A stretch of DNA of 64,000 nucleotides from Haladaptatus caseinilyticus (GTDB lineage Archaea > Halobacteriota > Halobacteria > Halobacteriales > Haladaptataceae), in the NCBI RefSeq assembly GCF_026248685.1, contig NZ_CP111036.1, forward strand, positions 1,116,001-1,180,000, in the 5' to 3' direction. The notes beneath the pieces were generated by a model, which ran no database searches, was not told the origin of the DNA, and saw only the letters and a program-made list of their open reading frames with translations. Of this stretch, positions 17,539-26,131 are shown in pieces. Positions within the stretch are counted from its first letter, which is position 1; each line of letters begins with the position of its first letter. Both the position numbers and the translations under genes were made by a program.

Positions 17539-18263
17539 TCCAACGCGTTCCGTGCGTCCGCTAACGTAAACGCCCCTTGATACAGTGCACTTCCGACGAC
17601 GACGGCGGCGGCACCCGTATCGCGGAGGGTTCGAACGTCGTCAACCGACGCGACACCGCCACTTGCCACGACGGGGATTTCAACGGCCTCAGCAACACGC
17701 CGAACGGGGTCGGTCTGAACGCCCTCCATCCGTCCTTCTACGTCTACGTCGGTAAACAGAATCGCTCCAGCGCCGAGTTCCTCATATCTCGTCGCCGCTT
17801 CCGCCGGGTCGAGACCGGTCGATTCGGTCCATCCGGAGACCAACACCTCACCATCTTTGGCGTCGAGGCTTACCATCACCGACTCGGGATACTCCGTGCT
17901 GATTTCTGCGACGATATCCGGATTCTCGATCGCTGCGGTTCCAAGGATGGCGCGGTCCACCCCGCGGGACAGTAGATCGATCGCATCGTCCGCCGTTCGG
18001 ATACCGCCACCAAGCTGGACATCGACATCAACCGCGTCCAAAATCGCGTCAACCGCACCGGCGTTCGCACGTTCGCCCTCGAACGCGCCATCCAAATCGA
18101 CCAGATGGAGCGTGTTTGCGCCTTGTTCTATCCACTCTTGTGCGGCCACAACTGGATCACCGTAGGTGGTTTCTGTGCCCTTCTCACCCTGCACGAGTTG
18201 GACGACTTCGCCGTTTTGCATATCGACCGCGGGAACGACCTCGAACGTTGGGAACATACCCAT
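17535..18263 (-). CDS. hisA: ProFAR isomerase (phosphoribosylformimino-AICAR-P isomerase)
   Basis: A 242-residue TIM barrel that isomerises ProFAR to PRFAR in histidine biosynthesis. Seen: FPTFEVVPAVDMQNGEVVQLV with the first catalytic Asp, QLGGGIRTADDAIDLLSRGVDRAILGT on the first phosphate-binding loop, the C-terminal catalytic Asp in LFTDVDVEGRMEG, and VVASGGVASVDDVRTL on the second phosphate loop. The start could be either ATG at 18263 or the in-frame ATG two codons later. Divergent from the PiT copy 2 gene, with 69 nt between the two starts. Confidence 0.95.
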   Translation of the reverse strand: MGMFPTFEVVPAVDMQNGEVVQLVQGEKGTETTYGDPVVAAQEWIEQGANTLHLVDLDGAFEGERANAGAVDAILDAVDVDVQLGGGIRTADDAIDLLSRGVDRAILGTAAIENPDIVAEISTEYPESVMVSLDAKDGEVLVSGWTESTGLDPAEAATRYEELGAGAILFTDVDVEGRMEGVQTDPVRRVAEAVEIPVVASGGVASVDDVRTLRDTGAAAVVVGSALYQGAFTLADARNALD

Positions 18264-18332
18264 CGTTGGACGGGGAGTCGTCTAAACCCAACGAGTCGTT
18301 ACCGTTTAAGAGGTAGGCGAGAATGTAGAGAT

Positions 18333-19523
18333 ATGGTCGAAGTCTTGCTGGTCGTCGGTCTTGCCGTCGCGGTATTTGTCGGGTTCAACATCGGTGGCTC
18401 CTCGACTGGCGTTGCGTTCGGCCCCGCGGTCGGGAGTCAAACAGTATCGAAACTCGGTGCCGCAGGGCTGATGTCCGGGTTTGCCCTCCTCGGCGGATGG
18501 ACGGTTGGGCGAAACGTCATCGAGACGATGGGGGGAGAAATCGTCAGTATGCAGTTTACGCTCGGGATGAGCGTTGGTGTTCTGTTTTTCGTTGGGATGG
18601 CCCTTCTCATTTCCAACCTGTTCGGCGTGCCCGCATCCACGTCGATGACCGCAGTCGGCGCGATTGCCGGGTTGGGAGTCGCAACTGGAACGCTCAATCA
18701 AGACGTGATGTTCGAAATCGTCTCGTGGTGGCTCATCGCACCCGTCCTCGCGTTCTGGCTCTGTGCAGTTATCGGACGATATCTCTACCCGTATCTCGAC
18801 GTATGGTTCAGACTCGAGCAGTCCGAAGGACCGCTGTTCCAGGTCAGCCGTGTCGGATCGGTACCGTATCCAACCGTTTCATCGAACGCGACGGCGAAAG
18901 AGCTGTTCGTGACCGTCCTCGTCGTCGGAATCGGGTGTTATATGGCGTTCTCCGCTGGTGCGTCGAACGTCGCCAACGCCGTCGCACCGCTCGTCGGAAG
19001 CGGTGCGATCGGCGAAAGTCAAGGCGTTCTGCTTGCCGCCGGAGCGATCGGTCTTGGCGCGTTCACCATTGCCCGTCGAACCCTCGATACGGTCGGGAAC
19101 GACCTGACGGACCTTCCCCTCCTTGCCGCACTCATCGTCGAAGTCGTTAGTGCGAGCCTCATTACCTTCCTCTCGTTCATCGGTATTCCGGCCAGCCTCG
19201 CGGTGAGTGCAACGATGTGTATCGTCGGACTCGGATGGGGTCGAGCGACGCGAACCGTTCGGATTTCCGACGCGGCCGCCGTCGCGGTTCGTGGCCGCGG
19301 CGACGACGAAGTGGAGCGCCCAGGAATGTCCGTCAACGCGCTCACTGCCGAGCAGAAGGAAGTGGCAAAAATCGGTGAGGAGGACCCGGATACGCTCGAA
19401 GCGAGCGACTTGTTCAACCCGTCCACGACCGCCCGTGTTGTCGGCCTATGGATACTCACGCCGTCTATTTCCGCCATCGCGTCCTATCTATTGTTCTCGT
19501 TAGTACCGCTCTCGCCCGCATGA
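18333..19523 (+). CDS. PiT-family inorganic phosphate transporter, copy 2 (canonical type)
   Basis: A 396-residue polytopic membrane protein. The start at ATG 18333 yields the hydrophobic MVEVLLVVGLAVAVFVGFNIG; the longer open frame runs antisense over hisA and is rejected. The second PiT repeat carries the near-canonical signature FSAGASNVANAVAPLVGSG and the first reads GSSTGVAFGPAVGS. A charged cytoplasmic loop of about 60 residues (around EEDPDTLEASDLFNPSTT) precedes the last helices. It is the most PiT-like of the three copies, so phosphate uptake driven by Na+ or H+ is the reasonable call. No phoU-like gene adjoins it. Confidence 0.9.
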   Translation: MVEVLLVVGLAVAVFVGFNIGGSSTGVAFGPAVGSQTVSKLGAAGLMSGFALLGGWTVGRNVIETMGGEIVSMQFTLGMSVGVLFFVGMALLISNLFGVPASTSMTAVGAIAGLGVATGTLNQDVMFEIVSWWLIAPVLAFWLCAVIGRYLYPYLDVWFRLEQSEGPLFQVSRVGSVPYPTVSSNATAKELFVTVLVVGIGCYMAFSAGASNVANAVAPLVGSGAIGESQGVLLAAGAIGLGAFTIARRTLDTVGNDLTDLPLLAALIVEVVSASLITFLSFIGIPASLAVSATMCIVGLGWGRATRTVRISDAAAVAVRGRGDDEVERPGMSVNALTAEQKEVAKIGEEDPDTLEASDLFNPSTTARVVGLWILTPSISAIASYLLFSLVPLSPA

Positions 19524-19528
19524 GTCGT

Positions 19529-19543
19529 TCCTGATTCATAATA
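19529..19543 (+). promoter_or_regulatory. probable TATA box of the ferredoxin gene
   Basis: The string tcctgattcataat lies about 55-65 nt upstream of the ATG at 19596. This would leave a short 5' leader of roughly 25-30 nt. Confidence 0.4.
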
Positions 19544-19595
19544 CGGGCGAGCGAAACAACAACTACTAACCATCCCCCGGACAAACCCTCGGGTG

Positions 19596-19985
19596 ATGCC
19601 CACCGTAGAATATCTCAACTACGAAGTGCTGGACGACCAAGGCTGGGACCTGAACGACGACGATCTGTTCGACACCGCCGCAGACGCTGGCCTCGACGCC
19701 GAGGATTACGGCACGCTCGATGTCAACGAAGGCGAGTACATCCTCGAAGCTGCAGAGGCACAGGGCTACGACTGGCCCTTCTCGTGCCGCGCAGGCGCAT
19801 GTGCGAACTGTGCTGCCATCGTCAAAGAAGGCGAAATCGACATGGACATGCAGCAGATCCTCAGCGACGAGGAAGTCGACGACAAAAACGTCCGCCTGAC
19901 CTGCATCGGCAGCGCGGCGACGGACGAGGTCAAAATCGTCTACAACGCAAAGCACCTCGACTACCTGCAGAACCGCGTTATATAA
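19596..19985 (+). CDS. fer: halophilic plant-type [2Fe-2S] ferredoxin
   Basis: A 129-residue one-electron carrier matching the main soluble ferredoxin of haloarchaea. It has an acidic N-terminal insertion ([20 protein letters not shown]) typical of halophilic forms, then the cluster motif [15 protein letters not shown] (CxxxxCxxC) and the distant fourth ligand in [14 protein letters not shown]. In haloarchaea it serves 2-oxoacid:ferredoxin oxidoreductases and related enzymes in the cytosol. ATG at 19596 is preferred to the GTG directly before it. A terminator-like hairpin follows the stop. Confidence 0.96.
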   Translation: MPTVEYLNYEVLDDQGWDLNDDDLFDTAADAGLDAEDYGTLDVNEGEYILEAAEAQGYDWPFSCRAGACANCAAIVKEGEIDMDMQQILSDEEVDDKNVRLTCIGSAATDEVKIVYNAKHLDYLQNRVI

Positions 19986-20018
19986 ACCCCAACGGACTTC
20001 GAGGGGGTTTTCTTTTTA
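19983..20018 (+). terminator. probable transcription terminator of the ferredoxin gene
   Basis: AAACCCC and GGGGTTTT can pair around a short loop, followed by TCTTTTT. A stem followed by a T-rich run directly after the stop is the best terminator-like structure in this part of the window. Confidence 0.5.
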
Positions 20019-20048
20019 TCGGAAAGCGACATGTGTGCCGGAGAGCGT

Positions 20049-20924
20049 CTACTGCACGTTCGAACTGGATGCTCGTCGCAACATGTAGACGGCGATCGAA
20101 CCCAATACGAGGTCCAGCGCGACGAGCACGATAAGGGCCGGAACGATCGTATTCCATGGGCCGCTGAACTGCGTCACCTGAATGACCTGCATCACGTCCG
20201 CATCGAGCATGATCGACCGCGCAGCGTCCACGCCGTAGGTGACGGGGTTGTACGTGGCAACCGTCTGAATCCACGACGGGAGCACGTCCAGTGGCAAGAA
20301 CGCAGTCGAGACGAACAACAGTGGAAACTGGAGCAAGTTCGCGCCGATGATGGTCGATTCTTGATCTTTGGTCAATACGGCGAGCGTGTTCGACAGCGAC
20401 GTAAACCAGAGCGAAAACAACACGCCAACCGCGACGATACCGACTGCCCCAACTAGTCCGGTCGCGACTTCGGCACCGAGAAGGATGCCAAGGCCGATGA
20501 TAATGGAAATCTGTACCGCAATGCGAAGCACTTCGGCGGCGGTTTTGCCGACGAACACCGCGGTTCGATTCATCGGTGTTACGAGCACTTTCTCGAACAT
20601 CCCGTTCTCGATGTCGTTGACGAGTCCGACGCCGGAAGTCGCGGCCGCCGCGAGCGCGACCTGAATACAGATCGCGGGAACGAGGTACGTCTCGTAGGAA
20701 ATGCCGGAACCGCCGCGGTTGACGGCACCGGTCGCGACCTGACCGAATACCTGCGTGAACAGCACGAGGAAGATGATCGGCTGAACGAGTGACACTACGA
20801 GAACGAACGGGTTTCGAACCGCTTTGAGATTCCAGCGTTTGAAGTTCACCCATACGTCTCCGAAAAACGAGTTGCTCGACCGTCGGACTTCGCCATCGAT
20901 CGATTCCTGGGATGAGGTGCTCAT
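20049..20924 (-). CDS. ABC-2 type exporter permease (DrrB-like)
   Basis: A 291-residue membrane protein with six predicted hydrophobic helices and an N-terminal cytoplasmic segment (MSTSSQESIDGEVRRSSN). The central stretch FEKVLVTPMNRTAVFVGKTAAEVLR matches the conserved region of ABC-2 permeases that couple to DrrA-type ATPases. Its ATG overlaps the ATPase stop (ATGA, 20921-20924), so the subunits are translationally coupled. The pair probably exports a lipid, drug or polysaccharide; the substrate cannot be told from sequence. Confidence 0.9.
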   Translation of the reverse strand: MSTSSQESIDGEVRRSSNSFFGDVWVNFKRWNLKAVRNPFVLVVSLVQPIIFLVLFTQVFGQVATGAVNRGGSGISYETYLVPAICIQVALAAAATSGVGLVNDIENGMFEKVLVTPMNRTAVFVGKTAAEVLRIAVQISIIIGLGILLGAEVATGLVGAVGIVAVGVLFSLWFTSLSNTLAVLTKDQESTIIGANLLQFPLLFVSTAFLPLDVLPSWIQTVATYNPVTYGVDAARSIMLDADVMQVIQVTQFSGPWNTIVPALIVLVALDLVLGSIAVYMLRRASSSNVQ

Positions 20925-22000
20925 CCGCCGTCTCCGTTCGCCGAATCAGCCAGTGGCTGTGCGTCCTCGACGTGTTCACCCGTAATCGCGAGGAAAACGT
21001 CGTCCAACGTCGGCGCTCGAACGTTGAAACCGGTGACCGTTAAACCAGCATCACGAAGCGCGACGAGGAGGTCAGTACCGTTCGTTCGCGCCGACTGGGC
21101 GGTCACACTGATTCCGTCGTCGGTGCGGTCTATCGTTGCATTCGGGCCAAAGAGCCCGGATTCACGAGTGACTGTCATCGCACGTTCGCGGGTACCATCG
21201 TCGTCGAGTTCGACATCGAGGATTTCACCGCCGACGCGTCGTTTCAGTTCGTCGGGCGCCCCTATCGCGACGATTTCGCCGTCGAGGATGACACCGATTC
21301 GGTCACAGAGTTGGTCCGCTTCCTCCAGGTACTGTGTCGTGAGGAATATCGTCGTCCCCTCGTCGTTGATCGTTCGGAAATACTCCCACAGTCGCAGTCG
21401 TGCTTTCGGGTCCAACCCCGTCGTCGGTTCGTCCAGGAAAACGAGCGGCGGCCGATGCACGAGAGCAGACGCCGTATCGAGGCGTTTTTTCATCCCGCCC
21501 GAAAAATCCTCCGAGCGCTTATCCGCCACGGCCGCCAAATCAGCGAGGTCGAGCAGTTCGTCGATTCGACGTGAACGTTCGTTTCGGGGGACGCCGTACG
21601 CCTCGCACGCGAACTTGATGTTTTCTTTTGCGGTTAGTTCCGGGTCCACACTCGTCTCCTGTGCCATGTAGCCGATGGATTCGCGTACCTTCCGCGCTTC
21701 CGTCTGGACGTCGAATCCGTTCACCCGTACGTCCCCCGCGGTCGGTCGAAGCAGGGTCGCTAACACCTTGATCGCGGTCGTCTTTCCGGCCCCGTTCGGT
21801 CCGAGAAAGCCGAAAAACTCGCCTTTCGGCACCGTTAACGAGATGCCGTTGACGGCCCGCGTTCCGTCGGCGTAGGTCAGTTCCAATCCGTCCGTTTCGA
21901 TTGCAGGAGGTCCTTTGGACGCCTCGTTTCTCTCGATTCCCCGTTTCACGTCCGCTTGGAGAGGCCCTTGCTCATCCAGCGTCGAATCCTGTCCTGTCAT
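20921..22000 (-). CDS. ABC exporter ATPase (DrrA-like)
   Basis: A 359-residue ATP-binding subunit. Seen: Walker A FLGPNGAGKTTAIKVLATLL, the Q-loop in IGYMAQETSVDPELT, the signature SEDFSGGMKKRLDTASALV, Walker B PPLVFLDEPTTGLDP and the switch His region (TTIFLTTQYLEEADQLC). A C-terminal domain of about 100 residues follows, as in daunorubicin-resistance ATPases. A disordered N-terminal extension of about 35 residues precedes the domain. It is encoded first in a two-gene operon with the permease. Confidence 0.93.
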   Translation of the reverse strand: MTGQDSTLDEQGPLQADVKRGIERNEASKGPPAIETDGLELTYADGTRAVNGISLTVPKGEFFGFLGPNGAGKTTAIKVLATLLRPTAGDVRVNGFDVQTEARKVRESIGYMAQETSVDPELTAKENIKFACEAYGVPRNERSRRIDELLDLADLAAVADKRSEDFSGGMKKRLDTASALVHRPPLVFLDEPTTGLDPKARLRLWEYFRTINDEGTTIFLTTQYLEEADQLCDRIGVILDGEIVAIGAPDELKRRVGGEILDVELDDDGTRERAMTVTRESGLFGPNATIDRTDDGISVTAQSARTNGTDLLVALRDAGLTVTGFNVRAPTLDDVFLAITGEHVEDAQPLADSANGDGG

Positions 22001-22073
22001 ATCGATACCTCATACACCATACGGGAACGAACCACAAATACATCCGAGTGCAACCGAACAGGCGCTCGTACGT

Positions 22074-22661
22074 TCAGATGCGCGCGTCGAACTCGTACTC
22101 CATCGCCCCGGACAATGCGAGCGCTTCATCGCCTGTTTCCCGGAAATCGTGGCGATACAGCGTTTCGAAGGACCCGAAGTCGGTTTGGACGTAGAATTCG
22201 TAACAGGGGTATCCGTCGTGTTGACCACGGACTTGGACAGTACCGTATCGAACTGTAAGTTCGAGACAATAATCGACCGGGGAGGGATGTGGGACCAGCG
22301 GGTTGCTGGCGCTGGCATGCATCTCGAACTCGACACGGTCATCGTACCAGCTAGGGTCGGTACAGAAAATACCGTCAGTGGATGCCTTTTCCGTTCGAAC
22401 GTCCTCCTTTCCGTCCGCGTGAGTAATCCGTTCAACCGAGGTACCGGTATCGGCGTATTCCGTGAGTGTTCGTCGCGAAAAGTCGACGACGGCCTCCTGT
22501 TCGATCCGGGAGCGACCCGTGTTGACGGCGTGCGGGGTAAACTCCCTGTCGTCGCCGCGGAATTCGACGAGCTGTTTGCCATCGCCTGAGCTCGAAATCC
22601 ACGCCGTTGGAATGAACGTTGATGCCCGTATTTTCACGATTTCGGTGTTTTGTTGGCTCAT
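22074..22661 (-). CDS. DUF3238-like protein
   Basis: A 195-residue soluble protein. The order of motifs fits what I recall of family DUF3238: an opening strand IRASTFIPTAWIS, FRGDDREFTPHAVNTGRSR, a central NPLVPHPSPVDYCLELTV and GQHDGYPCYEFYVQT near the C-terminus. The family occurs in bacilli and haloarchaea and has no known function; the conserved Asp, Arg and His residues could form a ligand site. No signal peptide is visible. Upstream it is divergent from the prepilin peptidase gene, with a 99-nt AT-rich gap. Confidence 0.68.
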   Translation of the reverse strand: MSQQNTEIVKIRASTFIPTAWISSSGDGKQLVEFRGDDREFTPHAVNTGRSRIEQEAVVDFSRRTLTEYADTGTSVERITHADGKEDVRTEKASTDGIFCTDPSWYDDRVEFEMHASASNPLVPHPSPVDYCLELTVRYGTVQVRGQHDGYPCYEFYVQTDFGSFETLYRHDFRETGDEALALSGAMEYEFDARI

Positions 22662-22760
22662 ATTTCAGTTACAGAGTATTGGACGATAAAATTAGTAATT
22701 CGTTCGTGTTTCGTTTTGGGGAGACCGTAACAGCTAACATCCCTCCCTGAGCGCTACCGC

Positions 22761-23798
22761 GTGGTGCATACTCCGATTCCAGACCTTCTGCGACTGCTCG
22801 TACTGCCCGTTTTCGGATGGGCTGCATGGCGTGACATACAGACACGCCGGGTGGCAAACGTGACGTGGTATCCACTTTCAGCGCTCGCAATCGTGCTGTT
22901 GGTTGTCGAGGGGTGGGTTGCATGGAGCGGGCCGCCGTTCGCACGGGAGTGGTTCGGACTGCAAGTCGTCGTCAGTGAATGGTACTTCTTCTACGTCGCC
23001 GTGAGTCTTGGCTTCGTCGCTCCACTGGTTGTTGCCTTCTGGTGGTTCCGAGCGTTTGGTGGTGCGGACGCGAAGGCGTTTCTCGTCGTCGCCGCACTGT
23101 TTCCGGCGTATCCGCTCTACCATCTTGGGGAGTGGGTGTTTCCCATACAGGGGACCGTACTCGGCGTGTTTTCGCTTACCATTCTGACGAACACAGTACT
23201 CCTCGGTGCGCTCTATCCGGGAGGGTTATTCGTCCGAAACCTCATGGCGGGGCGATTCGCGTCAGTGATGTTCGTCGGGCGCGTCGTTCCGTGGAACGAC
23301 ATCCCGCACACGCACGGACGACTCCTCGAGACGCCGAGTGGAACCAGTCGCACTGGGGCGGATTTGGACGCAGTTCGAATGTATCTCCGCTGGCGAGGAA
23401 TTACGCTGGTGGAGTTGCGTGAACGAGCGAGCGACTTTCGTGACCCAGCCACCCTCCCCGCGGAACCCAATCCGCCGACGGATGGGGCCGTTTCCGTATC
23501 CAACGAGACAGTCACCGACGGCGGGGCAGTCATCGAGAAACGACAGATATCCGATGAGTCAGGCTACGAGGATCCATGGGGTGCGGCCCGTTTCCTGGAC
23601 GACATCGACCACGGCGCGTACGGGACGACGCCGACACAACTCCGGGAGGGATTGGAGGTATTGGTCACCGAAGACGAGGTGTGGGTGTCGCCCGGTATTC
23701 CATTCATCGTCCCCATGTTCGCCGGATTGGTCGTCGCGTTCGGCTACGGAGACCTGCTTTCGGGACTCCTTGATGCATTGGGTATCGTTGCTATCTGA
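22761..23798 (+). CDS. type IV prepilin/archaellin-type leader peptidase (A24 family)
   Basis: A 345-residue integral membrane aspartate protease. The two catalytic Asp motifs are visible: WRDIQTRRVANVTW near residue 25, and FGGADAKAFLVVAAL, a variant of GxGD, near residue 100. Around these are several hydrophobic helices. A cytoplasmic insert of about 120 hydrophilic residues lies between the middle helices and the last hydrophobic segment (IPFIVPMFAGLVVAF). Such enzymes (PibD/FlaK class) remove the class III leader peptide from pilins and archaellins. The start is one of two consecutive GTG codons. Convergent with PiT copy 3, overlapping by 8 nt. Confidence 0.85.
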   Translation: MVHTPIPDLLRLLVLPVFGWAAWRDIQTRRVANVTWYPLSALAIVLLVVEGWVAWSGPPFAREWFGLQVVVSEWYFFYVAVSLGFVAPLVVAFWWFRAFGGADAKAFLVVAALFPAYPLYHLGEWVFPIQGTVLGVFSLTILTNTVLLGALYPGGLFVRNLMAGRFASVMFVGRVVPWNDIPHTHGRLLETPSGTSRTGADLDAVRMYLRWRGITLVELRERASDFRDPATLPAEPNPPTDGAVSVSNETVTDGGAVIEKRQISDESGYEDPWGAARFLDDIDHGAYGTTPTQLREGLEVLVTEDEVWVSPGIPFIVPMFAGLVVAFGYGDLLSGLLDALGIVAI

Positions 23799-24993
23799 TC
23801 CCGGTGAGCGTCGTCAGCACGGTGTATATCCCATAGCCGATGATGCCAGCACCGACGAGCGAGACGACCCACGCGCTGAGCGTGAACGCGATTTTTCGTC
23901 CGGAGACGCCACCCGACCCGACGACGAGTCCGCTCCCGATAACGCTGGAGATGATGATGTTGTTGAACGAGATGGGAATCCCCAACGCGATAGCAGCCTG
24001 TGCGATGAGAAATCCGGGCACCAGCGCGGCAATCGAACGTCGAACCCCGAGTTGCGAATATTCACGGGAAACAGCTTGAAGGAGTCGAGGGGATCCCATC
24101 CATGCTCCGAGGAGGATGCCGATAGCACCGAGGAGAAGGAGCGAAATACTCGGTACGTCGAAGGTCGTAAAAAGAGGTTCCAGTGGTCCGGTGGCGAGGC
24201 CGACCTGGCTGCCACCGCTGGAAAAAGCGACGACTGCACCGAGGCCGACCAGAAACTGTCTGATTCCACCGTCTATCGACCGTTTCATGGAGCGTCGTAG
24301 AACCGTGAAAACGACCGCACCGACGATGAAGCTCGTAATTACCATCACCACGTCGAAGGTACCGAACAGCGTCGGCGTCGTCCCGACTCGTGACGAAGCG
24401 AAGTTGGCGAGGGTCTGTTGACCCGTTGGACCGGGGATGATCGTAATCTCGACGTTTGCCAACACGAAGCCGACGAAGCCGCCGAGAAGTGGAACGCCGA
24501 CCGTCTCGGGAATGGAATCGTTCCGCAGAAGCGATGCAGTCGTGTACGCGATGGTCGCCGAAACGAACGGGACGGAAACCCAGAACGTGCCAATCTCCCG
24601 GTACGTATCCCACGCCGGATTTCCGCCGAGTGCCAGACCGACGCCGACCATCGCGCCGGTCGTCGCGAACGCGGCCGGAATCGGATACCCCGTCGAAACG
24701 CCGAGAGCGATGAACAGTGCGGCGGTGAACAGTCCCGCGGCGGCACCGAGGGCGGAAATCGAGACGCCATCTATCAGCCCAGTGCCGACCGTTTCGGAAA
24801 TACTGCCGCCCTGTGCGATGGCTCCAAGCCCCGCGAACACGCCGATGAAAAACGCCGCACGCATCGTCGGAATGGCGTTCGCGCCGACCGCAGGAGCGAA
24901 TGGCGGCGAGTTGCTCGATGCGCCGAGCGACCACGCCATGAAGAGACTGGCCAGCACTGCGACCAAGACGACGGCGATGGTTCCAACCGTCAC
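23791..24993 (-). CDS. PiT-family anion transporter, copy 3 (divergent, coupled to UspA)
   Basis: About 400 residues. The start is the GTG at 24993-24991, which overlaps the stop of the UspA gene as GTGA; the 74-codon upstream extension is antisense-like and rejected. Strongly similar to copy 1: SLFMAWSLGASSNSPPFAPA at the N-terminus, FSSGGSQVGLATGPLEP in the second repeat, and the IPISFNNIIISSVIGSG region near the C-terminus. The canonical GANDVANA Asp/Asn ligands are replaced as in copy 1. Translational coupling to a UspA protein suggests a nucleotide- or stress-regulated transporter, which is inference. Confidence 0.88.
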   Translation of the reverse strand: MTVGTIAVVLVAVLASLFMAWSLGASSNSPPFAPAVGANAIPTMRAAFFIGVFAGLGAIAQGGSISETVGTGLIDGVSISALGAAAGLFTAALFIALGVSTGYPIPAAFATTGAMVGVGLALGGNPAWDTYREIGTFWVSVPFVSATIAYTTASLLRNDSIPETVGVPLLGGFVGFVLANVEITIIPGPTGQQTLANFASSRVGTTPTLFGTFDVVMVITSFIVGAVVFTVLRRSMKRSIDGGIRQFLVGLGAVVAFSSGGSQVGLATGPLEPLFTTFDVPSISLLLLGAIGILLGAWMGSPRLLQAVSREYSQLGVRRSIAALVPGFLIAQAAIALGIPISFNNIIISSVIGSGLVVGSGGVSGRKIAFTLSAWVVSLVGAGIIGYGIYTVLTTLTGIR

Positions 24994-25847
24994 AGTGTTT
25001 CCCGGATGAGTCGGTTTAGCCGCGGTCGGATACCGACGGCCCGACGAGTGATGATGACGGTAGTTTCCGCCCGACGTCCAACTGACTGTGGAACGGTCCC
25101 GACGAGTTGTCGCCGGAGCATTCCGCGTCTCGTCGAACCGAGGATGGTTATATCGTGTTCCGACGCTTCCTCGATGACGATTTCGGTAACGTTTCCAGTT
25201 CTGATCTCCGTCCAAACCTGCGCGGGTTCGACACGGTTCGCCATATTCGGTATCAAATTTTCCGCTTGGATAGATCCACCAGCAACGACCCGGAGTAGAT
25301 GAATCCGAGCATCGTTCGCCAGCGCGATGGCACGCGCAACATCGACGGCGAACGCCGCATGTGGTCCTTCCGCGACCGGAACGAGAATGGACTCGACGGC
25401 CTCTGCAGGACCGATTTTTTCCACGAGTACATCACAGGGAACGCGTGCGACGATTTGGTCAGCGTTGCTCCCCAAAACGATTTCGCTCGGTCGTTTGCGC
25501 TCGTTCCACCCGATTATGAGCGTATCGCAGTCGAACTCGACGACGGCGTCGGAGAGTGCGCGGACGATGCCGGAAGAAACGAGCAGTTGTCCGTGGACGG
25601 GAACCGTCCCCTGTGCGGTTTCGACCACACGGTCCAGAATTTCCTGTTGTTTCCCCCCAAACTCACGGATAATGACCTCGTCGGTAAACAGTGCAAACGG
25701 TGATTCGCGTTCAGTTACCAAGACGCTAAAGACGAGCACGTCGCCGTCTCGTTCGCGTGCGAGGTCAACCGCGGTACGAGTCAGCTGCGGGGCATGTTCC
25801 GGGTTGGCCACCGCGACTGCGACCCGATAGTCGCTCGATTCCCCCAT
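24990..25847 (-). CDS. tandem UspA-domain universal stress protein
   Basis: About 285 residues with two Usp folds. The chosen ATG (complement of 25845-25847) begins MGESSDYRVAVAVANPEHAP. Domain 1 runs to about residue 145. Domain 2 begins at VESILVPVAEGPHAAFAVDVARA and carries the ATP-binding-like GSTRRGMLRRQLVGTVPQSV (G-2x-G-9x-G-S/T type). Domain 1 has a degenerate site, LGSNADQIVARVPCDVL. It precedes and overlaps PiT copy 3, a recurring UspA-transporter pairing in haloarchaea that suggests a cytosolic regulatory subunit. An AT-rich element (tttttatatttag, 25955-25969) upstream is a likely promoter. Confidence 0.88.
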   Translation of the reverse strand: MGESSDYRVAVAVANPEHAPQLTRTAVDLARERDGDVLVFSVLVTERESPFALFTDEVIIREFGGKQQEILDRVVETAQGTVPVHGQLLVSSGIVRALSDAVVEFDCDTLIIGWNERKRPSEIVLGSNADQIVARVPCDVLVEKIGPAEAVESILVPVAEGPHAAFAVDVARAIALANDARIHLLRVVAGGSIQAENLIPNMANRVEPAQVWTEIRTGNVTEIVIEEASEHDITILGSTRRGMLRRQLVGTVPQSVGRRAETTVIITRRAVGIRPRLNRLIRETL

Positions 25848-25993
25848 CGACGGTAGTACGGTGGCGACGAGCAAAAGTATTGGCTCTCGTACATCTTTTG
25901 TTCTCGGAATCGATTTCGAAAAGAGAGTCACGATTCATTCCGGCGTTATTGTATGTTTTTTATATTTAGTCGGCAGCATCGTGCTCTCTCGAA

Positions 25994-26018
25994 AAGGGTA
26001 TCGTTTCAGGTGGAAAAG
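25994..26018 (+). promoter_or_regulatory. ORB-like motif, forward orientation (degenerate)
   Basis: AAGGGTATCGTTTCAGGTGG and the following bases resemble the origin recognition box (core CGTTTC-n3-TGGAA). It lies in the intergenic gap upstream of the UspA gene and is nearly identical to the motif at 45384-45409. Confidence 0.4.
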
Positions 26019-26131
26019 AGCCGACTGCGGTGGGGAAACATGTGAGAGGTATCCTCGAACAGGTAAAAAAACAATGCGGAGGACGCTCGACAGTTCGGGA
26101 GTCAGGGAGTTGAGACGGCAGCGGGCAACGA

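Noticed and set aside
18105-18332. N-terminal extension of PiT copy 2
   Set aside because: Antisense to hisA; the ATG at 18333 gives the normal membrane N-terminus.
24994-25215. N-terminal extension of PiT copy 3 in the long open frame
   Set aside because: It is in the shadow of the UspA gene, very basic and non-membrane. The GTG at 24993 overlapping the UspA stop gives a standard N-terminus.
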